Part shown: positions 55,060 through 62,828 of the stretch, one piece after another
Position numbering within the stretch: position 1 is the stretch's first letter
Layout of the letters: each line of letters starts with the position of its first letter
Origin: Chthoniobacterales bacterium
Lineage (GTDB): Bacteria; Verrucomicrobiota; Verrucomicrobiia; Chthoniobacterales; JACTMZ01
Length of the DNA: 64,000 nt
Assembly (NCBI GenBank): GCA_018402585.1
Contig: JAGYIO010000001.1
Span: 124,001 to 188,000, forward strand
Direction: 5' to 3'
Notes under the pieces: model-generated
What the model saw: the letters and a program-made list of their open reading frames with translations, nothing else
Database searches by the model: none
Told to the model about the DNA's origin: nothing
Position numbers and translations under genes: made by a program

Positions 55060-55241
55060 AAGATCAGCCCGTAACCATCGGTAGGAGACCGCCCGCGGGG
55101 GGCACCTTCGCCGCCCTGCCGACCAGCATCACGCCACTCGGCCAGCGCGGCCGCTAATTTTTCCGATTGCCTCGCCTCGAGCTCCGCGGGCCTGGCAGAA
55201 GGGGGCGAAGGCATTCTCGCCGGCGGAGCAGGCCCTTGTTC
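55060..55241. other. Gap between convergent operon end and araC gene
   Basis: 182 bp separating two converging genes. GC-rich with partial inverted repeats around 55090-55115. No clear terminator with a T-run and no gene I trust; an open frame read on the minus strand here is low quality. Confidence 0.3.
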
Positions 55242-56249
55242 CTACCGCCCGGCCACCGGCACCGTGGTCGAAATCTGCTTTTGCAGCGTCTGCGAAGGAG
55301 ACTCCCCGAACATTTCGCGGTAACGCACCGCGAAGCGCCCCAACTCGGTGAAGCCCAACCCGGTGGCGATCTCCGTGACTTTCCGCTCCCGCCCGTCTGC
55401 CCCCAGCAGCGTGCTGCGGGCTTCATTGAGCCGGCGCCGCAGAAAAAAGGCATGCGGAGTTACCCCGGTGACAGTTTTGAACGCGTGCTGCAACGTGCTT
55501 GGGCTGACCCTCAACACGGAGCAGAGGTGTGCCATGCGCAGCAGTCCATGCTTCGCGTCGGCCAGGTCCACCGCGCGCCGCACCAAAACAGCGGCCGGCG
55601 GACGGCCAGGGGGAACATTTTGCCTCTCGAGAATGGCCAGCGCCTGACCGTAAACCCAGTCCTCGAAATCCCGAGCGCTGACCCGCAACTGACCGGCGGC
55701 CGCGGCCTGCAAATAATCGGCCATGCCCAAACCAAAAGCAGCGACCGCCTCAGGCCGCGCGACGAGCGGCATGGACGATCGGCCGGGGCGAATGGCGCAT
55801 TGCACCTCCGGCGGCAGACCTGCCTCGTCAGCCAGCGAGGCCAAGCGTGCCTGATCGAGCAGAACGACAAATTGCTTCAGCCCGTTCGGTGCGTAGACAT
55901 CCATTTCCTCGCCGGTCAGAGCCGAAGCCAGACGGCATTGGTCCATTTCCTCGCCGGAAAACTTGAGACCGTGCGTTGTCTCCGGGATGGCAACGCCAAA
56001 ACGGTTGTGCAACAACTCGCCACGCAACTGGGTGCGTATCGGGTAATGCTCGCGGTAAAGGAACGTGTTGCCCGCCGCAATAAAGTCGATCTGGCAATGA
56101 CAGGGGCCGGGCTCGAGCTGCACGGCATGGAGATCGAAGAAGTTCCGCACCGCGCCGCTCATATCCTCGATCGCGTCACGGCGGATGACGCCGCTTAACA
56201 CCTGCTCGACTGGCTTCAGTGACGGTTGATCCGACATAGCATGAAACAA
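55242..56249 (-). CDS. AraC-family transcriptional regulator
   Basis: 335 residues (M1 or M5 could be the start). The amino ~220 residues form an effector-binding region of the AraC-binding-like type. The C-terminal ~100 carry the two helix-turn-helix motifs: RMAHLCSVLRVSPSTLQHAFKTVTGVTPHAFF and VTEIATGLGFTELGRFAVRYREMFGESP. It is divergent from the sulfatase gene across a 161-bp gap and is the obvious candidate regulator of that module, probably responding to a sulfated or downstream metabolite. Confidence 0.9.
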   Translation of the reverse strand: MFHAMSDQPSLKPVEQVLSGVIRRDAIEDMSGAVRNFFDLHAVQLEPGPCHCQIDFIAAGNTFLYREHYPIRTQLRGELLHNRFGVAIPETTHGLKFSGEEMDQCRLASALTGEEMDVYAPNGLKQFVVLLDQARLASLADEAGLPPEVQCAIRPGRSSMPLVARPEAVAAFGLGMADYLQAAAAGQLRVSARDFEDWVYGQALAILERQNVPPGRPPAAVLVRRAVDLADAKHGLLRMAHLCSVLRVSPSTLQHAFKTVTGVTPHAFFLRRRLNEARSTLLGADGRERKVTEIATGLGFTELGRFAVRYREMFGESPSQTLQKQISTTVPVAGR

Positions 56250-56410
56250 TACTCACACCCCACGGCCTGCCCAAATCAAGTCCCAGGGTCGGCTGATTTA
56301 CTTTTTTACGCATTTTGCATAGCAGCATCATCCTTGCAACCTCACTATTCCGATTCCCCCCTACTGTGATGGGGGAAAAGCTTCCACCTTTCCAAAAAAC
56401 CATTCCGACT

Positions 56411-57952
56411 ATGCCTAAAAAAATCCACCTCCTCTCGGCCACCCTCGCTGCCATTACCGGCCTGCTGGCCCCCTCCCTCCTCGCCGAAACAGCCGCCAAG
56501 AAACCGAATATCCTCATCATCTGGGGTGACGACATCGGGCAGTTCAACATCAGCGCCTACAATCTGGGCATGATGGGTTACCGGACACCAAACATCGACA
56601 GCATCGCCAAACAAGGCGCGCTCTTCACCGACTGGTATGGCCAGCAATCCTGCACCGCGGGCCGCGCCGCCTTCATCACCGGACAATCCCCCATTCGCAC
56701 CGGCCTGACCAAGGTCGGACTGCCCGGCACGCCGGAAGGCATGAAAAAAGAGGACCCGACCATCGCCACCCTGCTCAAAGCACAGGGCTATGTCACTGGT
56801 CAGTTCGGCAAGAATCACCTTGGTGACAGCGACGACATGCTGCCGACCAACCACGGCTTCGACGAATTCTTCGGCAACCTTTACCACCTCAACGCCGAAG
56901 AGGAGCCCGAGCACCCTGACTACCCGCAAAACCCCGAGTTCAAAAAAAAATGGGGGCCACGCGGCGTCATCCACAGTTTCGCCGGCGGCAAAATCGAGGA
57001 CACCGGCCCGCTGACCCGCCAGCGCATGGAGACCATCGACGAGGAGGTCAACGCCAAGGCCCTCGACTTCATGGAGCGGGTGGCCAAGGACGACAAACCC
57101 TTCTTCCTCTGGTGGAACTCGACCCGCATGCACATCTTCACCCACTTGAAGGTAGAATCGGACGGCAAGACCGGCCTCGGCATCTACGCCGACGGCATGG
57201 TCGAGCATGACGGACACGTCGGTCTGGTTCTGGCCAAACTCAAGGAACTCGGCCTCGAGGAAAATACCATCGTGATGTATTCGACCGACAACGGCGCCGA
57301 AGCTTTCACCTGGCCCGACGGAGGCACCACCATGTTCCGCGGGGAGAAAAACACCCAGTGGGAAGGCGGCTACCGTGTCCCCGCCATGATCCGCTGGCCC
57401 GGCACCATCCAGCCCGGCACGGTGATCAACGAGATCACCGCCCACGAAGATATGTTGCCCACTCTCGTCGCGGCCGCCGGCAACCCTGACGCCAAAGAGC
57501 AGCTCCTCAAAGGGGCCAAGTTGGGCGACCGCAATTACAAGGTCCACCTCGACGGCTACAATCTGCTGCCCTCCCTCAAAGACGGCGCCGCCTGGCCGCG
57601 CCGCGAGTTCATCTACTGGACCGATGACGGCAGCGTCGCTGCCTTGCGCTATGACAACTGGAAGATCACCTTCCTCGAGCAGAAGGCGCATGGGCTGCAC
57701 GTCTGGCAACAGCCCTTTGTCGAACTGCGCGCCCCCATTCTGAACAACCTCCGCATGGATCCGTTCGAGCTGGCCCAAGACATCGGCATGGACTACGGCC
57801 GCTGGTATCTCGAGCACATGTTCGTCATCGCCCCCGCCACCGCCTACGTCGGCCAATGGCTGCAGAGCTTCAAAGATTATCCGCCCCGCCAGAAACCCGG
57901 CAGCTTCAATCTCGACCGCGTGATGGAAGCCGTGACCAGCGTTCAGCAATAA
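56411..57952 (+). CDS. Exported type I sulfatase (arylsulfatase family)
   Basis: 513 residues from ATG 56411 with a Sec signal (about 4-25, ending in ALA-type SLLAE). Metal site start NILIIWGDDIGQ (Asp 40/41). The formylglycine motif is QSCTAGRAAFITG, Cys 81 to Arg 85 as C-x-A-x-R, and a later YSTDNGAE supplies metal-binding Asp/Asn. It hydrolyses sulfate esters after Cys is oxidised to formylglycine. A gene for an FGE lies two genes downstream, in agreement. The start 32 codons upstream lacks a signal at its end and is rejected. Confidence 0.93.
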   Translation: MPKKIHLLSATLAAITGLLAPSLLAETAAKKPNILIIWGDDIGQFNISAYNLGMMGYRTPNIDSIAKQGALFTDWYGQQSCTAGRAAFITGQSPIRTGLTKVGLPGTPEGMKKEDPTIATLLKAQGYVTGQFGKNHLGDSDDMLPTNHGFDEFFGNLYHLNAEEEPEHPDYPQNPEFKKKWGPRGVIHSFAGGKIEDTGPLTRQRMETIDEEVNAKALDFMERVAKDDKPFFLWWNSTRMHIFTHLKVESDGKTGLGIYADGMVEHDGHVGLVLAKLKELGLEENTIVMYSTDNGAEAFTWPDGGTTMFRGEKNTQWEGGYRVPAMIRWPGTIQPGTVINEITAHEDMLPTLVAAAGNPDAKEQLLKGAKLGDRNYKVHLDGYNLLPSLKDGAAWPRREFIYWTDDGSVAALRYDNWKITFLEQKAHGLHVWQQPFVELRAPILNNLRMDPFELAQDIGMDYGRWYLEHMFVIAPATAYVGQWLQSFKDYPPRQKPGSFNLDRVMEAVTSVQQ

Positions 57953-58011
57953 ATCCAGACGGCCTGAGCCGATTGCCGTTGGTTACGGGAGGGCCCGCTG
58001 GCCTCAGCGGG

Positions 58012-58143
58012 CCGCTGCCAATCAGCCGCTGGGCCACGCTCATTGCCGGTTACCGCACGCCCGGTTGCAACTACGACCAGGCTAACTTTGAATACAACGT
58101 CAACACCCATGGCCCCCTCCTCGGTTTCGAAATCAGTTTTTAA
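58012..58143 (+). pseudogene. Possible C-terminal remnant of an outer-membrane beta-barrel protein
   Basis: In the gap after the sulfatase, one frame reads ...LIAGYRTPGCNYDQANFEYN and ends in LLGFEISF followed by TAA. An aromatic final residue after an amphipathic strand is typical of outer-membrane barrels. No start or upstream body exists, so this would be a leftover of a deleted porin-like gene. It overlaps the HAD start in another frame. Chance is a real alternative. Confidence 0.3.
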
Positions 58144-59137
58144 TCGCGCGCTCACCGTCCTCCTTCTCGCCGCAGCGTCCGGCCTCGCCGCCCCGGGTGA
58201 CCCAGTCATCAAAGTCCCGCCACCCCTTGCCTCCTGGCATGACACGGCGGCGAAACAAGCGGTCGTTGATTTTGTCACCCGCGTGACGGACGAGGCATCG
58301 CCGGACTTTGTGCCGCCCGCCGAGCGCATCGCGGTCTTTGACAACGACGGCACCCTCTGGCCGGAAAATCCCATGCCGTTCCAATTGGCCTTCGCGCTGG
58401 ACGAACTCAAACGCCGACTACCCGAGGAACCGGAGTGGAAAGACGACCCCGCCGTCCAAGCCGCCCTCGCCGGCAACCTTCCCGCCTTGCTCGCCGACCA
58501 CTACAAGGGCCTCTTCCGGATCATCGAACTGACCGGCTCCGGCCTGACCACGGTCGAGTTCGCCGACCGCGTGCGCGCGTGGTTCGCCACCGCGAAGCAC
58601 CCGCACTTCGACCGACCCTACGACCAGCTCGCCTACCAACCCATGCTCGAACTGCTGGCCTACCTGCGCGCGAACGGCTTCAAAACCTTCCTCGTCTCCG
58701 GCGGCGGCGCGGACTTCATGCGCGTCTTCAGCGAGCGGATTTACGGCGTGCCGCCCGAACAAGTCATCGGCTCGAACGCCCGCACGGTCTACGAACTGCG
58801 CGAGGATGGCCCGGTGCTGCTCAAAACGATGGACGCCCTCTTCATCGACGACAAGGCCGGCAAACCCGTCGCCATCCATCAATTCATCGGCCGCCGCCCG
58901 ATCGCCTGCTTCGGCAACAGCGATGGCGACCAGGAAATGCTCGAATACACCACGATCGACAATCCGCGTCACTCGTTCGGTCTCCTTGTCCACCACACCG
59001 ACACCGAGCGTGAATACGCCTACGACGCGAAGCCGAAAAGCAGCGGTAAGCTGGTCAAAGCGCTGGCCGATGCGCCGCAACGCGGCTGGATTGTGGTCGA
59101 CATGGAGAAAGACTGGGCGGAAGTTTTTGCAGATTGA
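58109..59137 (+). CDS. Exported HAD-family phosphatase
   Basis: 342 residues from ATG 58109 with a signal segment (about 13-28, ALTVLLLAAASGLA). HAD motifs: VFDNDGTLW (nucleophile Asp 78, DxDGT type), FLVSGGGADFM (motif II), and ACFGNSDGDQEML (motif IV Asp pair). It resembles phosphoserine-phosphatase-like hydrolases. Lying between a sulfatase and an FGE with the same export route, it probably dephosphorylates a periplasmic product; the substrate is unknown. Confidence 0.87.
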   Translation: MAPSSVSKSVFNRALTVLLLAAASGLAAPGDPVIKVPPPLASWHDTAAKQAVVDFVTRVTDEASPDFVPPAERIAVFDNDGTLWPENPMPFQLAFALDELKRRLPEEPEWKDDPAVQAALAGNLPALLADHYKGLFRIIELTGSGLTTVEFADRVRAWFATAKHPHFDRPYDQLAYQPMLELLAYLRANGFKTFLVSGGGADFMRVFSERIYGVPPEQVIGSNARTVYELREDGPVLLKTMDALFIDDKAGKPVAIHQFIGRRPIACFGNSDGDQEMLEYTTIDNPRHSFGLLVHHTDTEREYAYDAKPKSSGKLVKALADAPQRGWIVVDMEKDWAEVFAD

Positions 59138-59162
59138 AGTTCGCTCCCGCAGTCAACCCCGA

Positions 59163-59189
59163 GGTGGATCGCGATGTCCCCATCGCGAT
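59163..59189. repeat. Partial copy of the nested palindromic repeat
   Basis: 27 bp identical to the left 27 bp of the repeat at 4350-4415, including the TCGCGATG/CATCGCGA hairpin. The right half is missing. Its last two bases form the AT of the ATG that starts the FGE gene, so the hairpin sits on that ribosome-binding region. In both cases the element lies at the 5' end of a gene. Confidence 0.85.
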
Positions 59190-60258
59190 GACGCCTGCAC
59201 CCGCCCCCCGGCGGCAGCTCTCACCACGAGCCTTCGCGCTCCTCGCTCTGACCCTCGCCGCCTGCAGGCCGACCGCCATTCCACCGGGCATGGTTCTCAT
59301 CCCCGGAGGCGAGTTCACCATGGGGAGCGAGGCCGACTACGCTTTCCCCAACGAAAGTCCCCCGCACCGTGTCACCGTTTCCCCGTTTTTTCTCGATGTG
59401 AACCCGGTGACCAATGACGACTTTGCCCGCTTCATTAAATCGACCGGCTACCTCACGGTGGCCGAACGCCCGATCGATTGGGAGGAAATGAAAAAACAGC
59501 TCCCCCCCGGCACACCAAAACCACCCGACGAAGTGCTCGCTCCCGGTTCGCTCGTTTTCCGTCCGACCGAGGGCCCGGTCGATTTTCGCGACATATCGCA
59601 ATGGTGGATTTGGACCACCGGCGCGTCATGGCGCCACCCCGAGGGTCCGGCGAGCAATTTGGAAGGACGCGGCAACCATCCCGTGGTCCACGTTGCTTGG
59701 GAGGACGCGCAGGCTTACGCCGACTGGGCCGGCCAGCGCCTGCCGACCGAGGCGGAATGGGAATTCGCCGCGCGCGGCGGACTCGACCAAGCCCGCTACG
59801 CGTGGGGCGATGAGGAGAACCCGGACGGACGATTCATGGTCAACCGCTGGACCGGCACATTCCCCGACCGCAACGACCGCGCTGACGGCTTTGCCGGCAC
59901 ATCACCCGTCGGATCCTTCCCGCCCAACGGATACGGCCTTCATGATATGGGCGGCAACGTGTGGAATTGGTGTAGTGACCTTTACCGCGCCGATACCTTC
60001 GCCACGCGGGCCGACGACCAGCAAGCCTGCTGCGATCCGGGCGGACCGCTCGACTCCAAGCGCGAAACCCCGGTCCCCGGCGACCCCTCACCGCCGCTCG
60101 TTCCCGGTGCGGAACGCCGCGTGACCAAAGGCGGATCCTTCCTCTGTCATCCAGCCTACTGCGAAAGCTACCGCCCGACGGCCCGACGCGGAACTCCGCC
60201 GGACACCGGCAGCAGCCACGTCGGATTTCGCTCTGCGCTGGATGCTGTGGCACCGTGA
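59188..60258 (+). CDS. Lipoprotein formylglycine-generating enzyme (FGE-sulfatase domain)
   Basis: 356 residues from ATG 59188, beginning MTPAPAPRRQLSPRAFALLA with lipobox LAAC (Cys 26). The FGE domain starts GMVLIPGGEFTMGSEADYAFPNE (split by charge) and ends RVTKGGSFLCHPAYCESYR. Both active-site cysteines (about 320 and 325) of true aerobic, copper-dependent FGE are present, so it is likely catalytic, not a lectin-like paralogue. It would oxidise Cys 81 of the exported sulfatase outside the cytoplasm. Its last seven bases overlap the degraded integrase on the other strand. Confidence 0.92.
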   Translation: MTPAPAPRRQLSPRAFALLALTLAACRPTAIPPGMVLIPGGEFTMGSEADYAFPNESPPHRVTVSPFFLDVNPVTNDDFARFIKSTGYLTVAERPIDWEEMKKQLPPGTPKPPDEVLAPGSLVFRPTEGPVDFRDISQWWIWTTGASWRHPEGPASNLEGRGNHPVVHVAWEDAQAYADWAGQRLPTEAEWEFAARGGLDQARYAWGDEENPDGRFMVNRWTGTFPDRNDRADGFAGTSPVGSFPPNGYGLHDMGGNVWNWCSDLYRADTFATRADDQQACCDPGGPLDSKRETPVPGDPSPPLVPGAERRVTKGGSFLCHPAYCESYRPTARRGTPPDTGSSHVGFRSALDAVAP

Positions 60259-60790
60259 AGCGCTGCTGCGGACCGGATCCAGCCGACGTGGATTTGTTCG
60301 GTGCGGCAGGAATAGTGGTGGGCGCGGCCAGCGGCGCGGATTTCGTCGATGAATGGGGCAAAGCGCGGCGGCAGCTCACCGCGGTCGGACTTGCCTTGAT
60401 GCCGGGCACGGAGGAACTCTTCGTCGAGCGGCGGCCGCCGCTCCGGGAGGCTGTGCGGCGGCGAGCGGTTGGCGCACTTTCCAAACAGCCGATCACGGGG
60501 CGGGGTAGCGGGGATTGGTGCAGGAGTTTGAGCGCCGCCTCGGCCTGCTCGATCTGCCAACCGGCTTTGCCTTGGTCGGCCAGATGCTGCAAAAAGGCCT
60601 CGACCTCGGATTCCCCTGCGTCCACGAATTTGCGAGGCGAGAGATACTCCCCTCAAGGCGTGACCTAACTGGTCCAAAATGGAATCAATGGTTCCTGCAC
60701 GCCCTTTTTCTCGGGCCACGTCCCCGAACTGCTCGCAAAAACTCGAGTGGGCCATAGCGGATGGAATAATCCAACAACTGCCCCTCACTT
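60252..60790 (-). pseudogene. Degraded integron integrase (intI)
   Basis: Two blocks in different minus-strand frames match integron tyrosine recombinases. The first (60625-60515) reads ESEVEAFLQHLADQGKAG, in keeping with the N-terminal extension I recall from such integrases of Verrucomicrobiota. The second (60362-60252) reads AHHYSCRTEQIHVGWIR, close to IntI1 LHYSLRTEQAYVHWVR. They are joined by a frameshift, and an in-frame stop precedes the first block. The catalytic domain (R-H-R-Y) is missing; homology ends at the FGE gene. It is clearly nonfunctional. Confidence 0.75.
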
Positions 60791-60855
60791 AAAAGTAATA
60801 TGCGACCAGTCGTAAAACCCAATATTAACGAACTGTCGTATACTATACGTTCGAT
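60791..60855 (+). other. attI-like site
   Basis: The first cassette core GTTCGAT (60849-60855) lies 60 bp from the integrase remnant. Just before it is a perfect 13-bp palindrome CGTATACTATACG (60837-60849), with similar flanks AACTGTCG and TACGTTCG, reminiscent of the paired binding sites of an attI. A promoter is possible (TATACT) but no good -35 was found. The G at 60849 is the predicted crossover base. Confidence 0.6.
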
Positions 60856-60861
60856 CAAGAC

Positions 60862-61176
60862 ATGGTTTACCTACAAGTCCTAGGCTTTTTGGTCTTGGTG
60901 TATAGCGGTGGCTTTGTCCTGCCGTTTGTCTACTGCCGTGTCCGAAGGCGCATGCCCTGGCATCAGTGCATTGTGCCTGCTGTTCTGGGGTTTGTTTTGT
61001 TTCTCCTTCTGGCGACTAGCGTTGCGGATCTCGGCTACGAGAAGTTCCGTGGAATACCAGTTGCTGCAACAGTGGCGCTTATCAGCTTAATTGCGGTGCC
61101 ATATCTTTTGTCTTTCTGGCTTATCTTTCAGCAGCGCCGCTGCGTTGGGAAACATGGAACTCGATCAAATACTTAA
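60862..61176 (+). CDS. Cassette 1 membrane protein A (hypothetical)
   Basis: 104 residues with three membrane segments (about 4-24, 38-56 and 66-88) and a short basic tail. It begins 13 bases after the cassette core, as usual for cassette genes, and overlaps the next gene by 23 bases. I do not recognise a family. Codon use is less GC-biased than in the chromosome proper. Confidence 0.65.
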   Translation: MVYLQVLGFLVLVYSGGFVLPFVYCRVRRRMPWHQCIVPAVLGFVLFLLLATSVADLGYEKFRGIPVAATVALISLIAVPYLLSFWLIFQQRRCVGKHGTRSNT

Positions 61177-61492
61177 TCTGGCCGAAGCAGTCCTTTGGTT
61201 TGCTATTGCCCTCATTTTGTTTCTGAGAGCAAAACGCTCCGTGCCGAACCGAATGCTAATGCGTATTTCCGCAGCAGCATTCTTCGTTTTTGGACTTTCG
61301 GATCTCGTCGAGATGGTTACTCGCGCATGGTATCAGCCGTTGGGGCTTTTTCTGCTCAAAGCGGTCTGTGTCATGACACTGATCGGATGTCTCGTTGCCT
61401 ATCGTCGCACTCGTGTTTCCCCAAACAGATCGAACCACACGCTACACCAGACGCCTGCAGGCGCTGGTGACCTGAAGCGTTCGATCAGATGA
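61154..61492 (+). CDS. Cassette 1 membrane protein B (hypothetical), C-terminus encoded by attC
   Basis: 112 residues with three membrane segments (about 8-24, 36-54 and 62-82). The last ~20 residues (NRSNHTLHQTPAGAGDLKRS) are translated from the attC hairpin. Similar HxLHQTPAGAG-like tails occur on many small proteins of soil bacteria; here they are explained as attC read-through rather than a domain. No function is proposed. Confidence 0.65.
   Translation: MELDQILNLAEAVLWFAIALILFLRAKRSVPNRMLMRISAAAFFVFGLSDLVEMVTRAWYQPLGLFLLKAVCVMTLIGCLVAYRRTRVSPNRSNHTLHQTPAGAGDLKRSIR
61429..61485 (+). other. attC site of cassette 1
   Basis: 57 bp from ATCGAAC (61429-61435) to core GTTCGAT (61479-61485), exact reverse complements. 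The stem is CACCAG(A)CGCC / GGCGCTGGTG around a TGCA loop (61445-61469), with one unpaired A of the kind that orients IntI binding on the folded strand. The length is that of the shortest known attC sites. Confidence 0.9.
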
Positions 61493-61875
61493 AAATGAAT
61501 ACAGTCAGAAAGATCCTTCTGGTCCCGATCTTCATATCGGTGGCTGTTCTGGCTGTCTGCGCGTATCTCGGACCAAGGGCGCTGTCCCTTGATTACCCAG
61601 CTCCCTACAGCAAGAAAGCTGTCGAATGGCACGCTGCCGCAATGAAATCGAATGACCCAGAAATTCTTCGAGACCACGCAGACAAATTGTGGGGCGCCCT
61701 CAATGACTCGGACAAGATTGTCGGCACCTTTGTCAAAGCCAACAGCTCTGGATTGGTTGCCGCAAGCTCCGCATCTTTTGCGGTGTTGGTGTTTGGCATT
61801 GCCGCATTCATCAAAGCGAAAGGGAATGATCGAACCATGCCGTCCAGCAAATCGAGCCAAGGACTCGACTGCTGA
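61489..61875 (+). CDS. Cassette 2 membrane protein (hypothetical)
   Basis: 128 residues, starting ten bases inside cassette 2 by an ATGA overlap with the gene before. A signal-anchor segment (about 8-28), a soluble part (SKKAVEWHAAAMKSNDPEIL...), and a second membrane segment (about 89-108). The frame ends inside attC. No family is recognised. Confidence 0.65.
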   Translation: MKMNTVRKILLVPIFISVAVLAVCAYLGPRALSLDYPAPYSKKAVEWHAAAMKSNDPEILRDHADKLWGALNDSDKIVGTFVKANSSGLVAASSASFAVLVFGIAAFIKAKGNDRTMPSSKSSQGLDC

Positions 61876-61890
61876 CGGCGAACGTTGGCA
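61829..61890 (+). other. attC site of cassette 2
   Basis: 62 bp from ATCGAAC (61829-61835) to core GTTGGCA (61884-61890). Its 5' core is the exact reverse complement of the start of cassette 2 (GTTCGAT at 61479). The stem pairs GCCGTC(C)AGCA (61839-61849) with TGCTGACGGC (61870-61879), leaving one extrahelical C, and an inner TCGAG/CTCGA stem. This is the clearest attC fold in the array. Confidence 0.92.
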
Positions 61891-61897
61891 TTATCGC

Positions 61898-62170
61898 ATG
61901 AGGACGGTCGGTAACACATTGCTCCTCGTGACGGTCCTGCTTGCCTTGGCGCCGGTCATGATCGTCGGCCGTGGCTCACAACCATCCACGCAAATCTACC
62001 AAGACGCCAAGGGCAGCTGGATGCCCGCGGCGTATGCCTACGCCAACCCACGTGCTCTCTTAATCGCGGCAGGCTTTACCGGACTCGCTGGGGCTGGTTT
62101 TATCGTCGCATCTTCGCTGGTGGAGCGGCGCCGTCGAGCGGGCCGCCCGGGAAAACCGGCTCAAGACTGA
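61898..62170 (+). CDS. Cassette 3 small membrane protein (hypothetical)
   Basis: 90 residues from ATG 61898, seven bases after the core. Two membrane segments (about 5-24 and 52-72, ALLIAAGFTGLAGAGFIVA) and a basic C-terminal tail. It precedes the RelB/ParE pair within the same cassette, which would make this a three-gene cassette. Unknown function. Confidence 0.55.
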   Translation: MRTVGNTLLLVTVLLALAPVMIVGRGSQPSTQIYQDAKGSWMPAAYAYANPRALLIAAGFTGLAGAGFIVASSLVERRRRAGRPGKPAQD

Positions 62171-62210
62171 ACAGCATTGCTCCGGCCCCGAAGTGCAGTA
62201 TGCTAAAACC

Positions 62211-62429
62211 ATGATCGCTCAGTCTGAAATACGGCAGATGTCTTTTCCTGAAAAGGTGGCCTTGCTCGAGACGGTCTGGTCCGAGATCGCTGCAGACCCC
62301 GGCCAAGTCGAAGTGCCGCAATGGCACAAAGACATCTTGGACGAGCGTGACCTTGCTCTAAATGAGGGGCGAGCAACGGTCCTCGATTGGGACGAAGCTA
62401 AAAGGCAAATCGAGCAGGCCACTCGATGA
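62211..62429 (+). CDS. Antitoxin, putative addiction module component (RelB-like)
   Basis: 72 residues from ATG 62211, with the start of addiction-module family proteins (SEIRQMSFPEKVALLETVWSEI over the first helix, written in part). The C-terminal WDEAKRQIEQATR would wrap the toxin. A possible promoter (TTGCTC 62177, TATGCT 62199, 16 bp apart) precedes it. The stop overlaps the ParE-like start by ATGA, the usual antitoxin-toxin layout. Confidence 0.85.
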   Translation: MIAQSEIRQMSFPEKVALLETVWSEIAADPGQVEVPQWHKDILDERDLALNEGRATVLDWDEAKRQIEQATR

Positions 62430-62725
62430 GGTTGCAAATCCTTGATTCGGCGCGCGACGACCTGATCGACGGATTTTACTTCTACGAAAAGCAAGAGCCC
62501 GGGTTGGGCGCTTACTTTCTGACAAGCCTTTACGCCGACATGGAGGCCTTGAAGATATTGTTTGGGATTCATCCGCAGGCGTATCGCGGTTTTCACCGGT
62601 CGCTTTCGAACAGATTTCCCTTCGCCATCTACTACACCTACGACCCAGAGGCCGTTATGATTCGCGCTGTGGTGGATTGCCGCCGCAAGCCGTCTTGGAT
62701 TCGGCGGCACATTGAAAATGCCTAA
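62426..62725 (+). CDS. RelE/ParE-family toxin
   Basis: 99 residues. ParE-type features: LDSARDDLIDGFYFYEKQEP at the start, a central GIHPQAYRGFHRSLSNRFPF and IYYTYDPEAVMIRAVVDCRR as the last strands. ParE-type toxins inhibit gyrase and RelE-type cleave mRNA; I cannot say which this is. Its stop codon TAA is part of the attC core GCCTAAC. Confidence 0.87.
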   Translation: MRLQILDSARDDLIDGFYFYEKQEPGLGAYFLTSLYADMEALKILFGIHPQAYRGFHRSLSNRFPFAIYYTYDPEAVMIRAVVDCRRKPSWIRRHIENA

Positions 62726-62779
62726 CAAGCCAGGCTAGCCAACCTCGCTGCGCTCGGCGGCTGTCCTCCAGCGTTCGCA
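62720..62779 (+). other. attC site of cassette 3 (degenerate)
   Basis: 60 bp from GCCTAAC (62720-62726), which contains the toxin stop, to core GTTCGCA (62773-62779). The stem AGG-CT-AGCC (62732-62740) pairs with GGCT-GT-CCT (62759-62767). The 5' core ATGCCTAAC matches the cassette start GTTGGCAT except for one extra base. The fold is weaker than in the other sites. Confidence 0.65.
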
Positions 62780-62793
62780 GACAAATATGCACT

Positions 62794-62822
62794 TTGGCAT
62801 GGATGCCTTTTAGGCATACATT
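62794..62822 (+). promoter_or_regulatory. Promoter and operator of the BrnT-like pair
   Basis: TTGGCA (62794) and TACATT (62817) are 17 bp apart. A palindrome ATGCC-TTTTA-GGCAT (62803-62817) lies between them and is a likely operator for the antitoxin. Transcription would start about at the GTG of the next gene, so its mRNA may be leaderless. Confidence 0.5.
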
Positions 62823-62828
62823 GCGAGG

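Noticed and set aside
54942-55214. A 90-codon minus-strand frame after the acyltransferase gene
   Set aside because: Overlaps the acyltransferase gene antisense, with low-complexity content and no motif.
59840-60625. A 261-codon minus-strand frame as an intact gene
   Set aside because: Only its first ~40 codons resemble an integrase; the remainder is antisense to FGE. It is treated as part of the intI pseudogene.
60259-60668. A plus-strand gene after FGE
   Set aside because: Opposes the integrase remnant and has no domain; the integrase similarity on the minus strand is much stronger.
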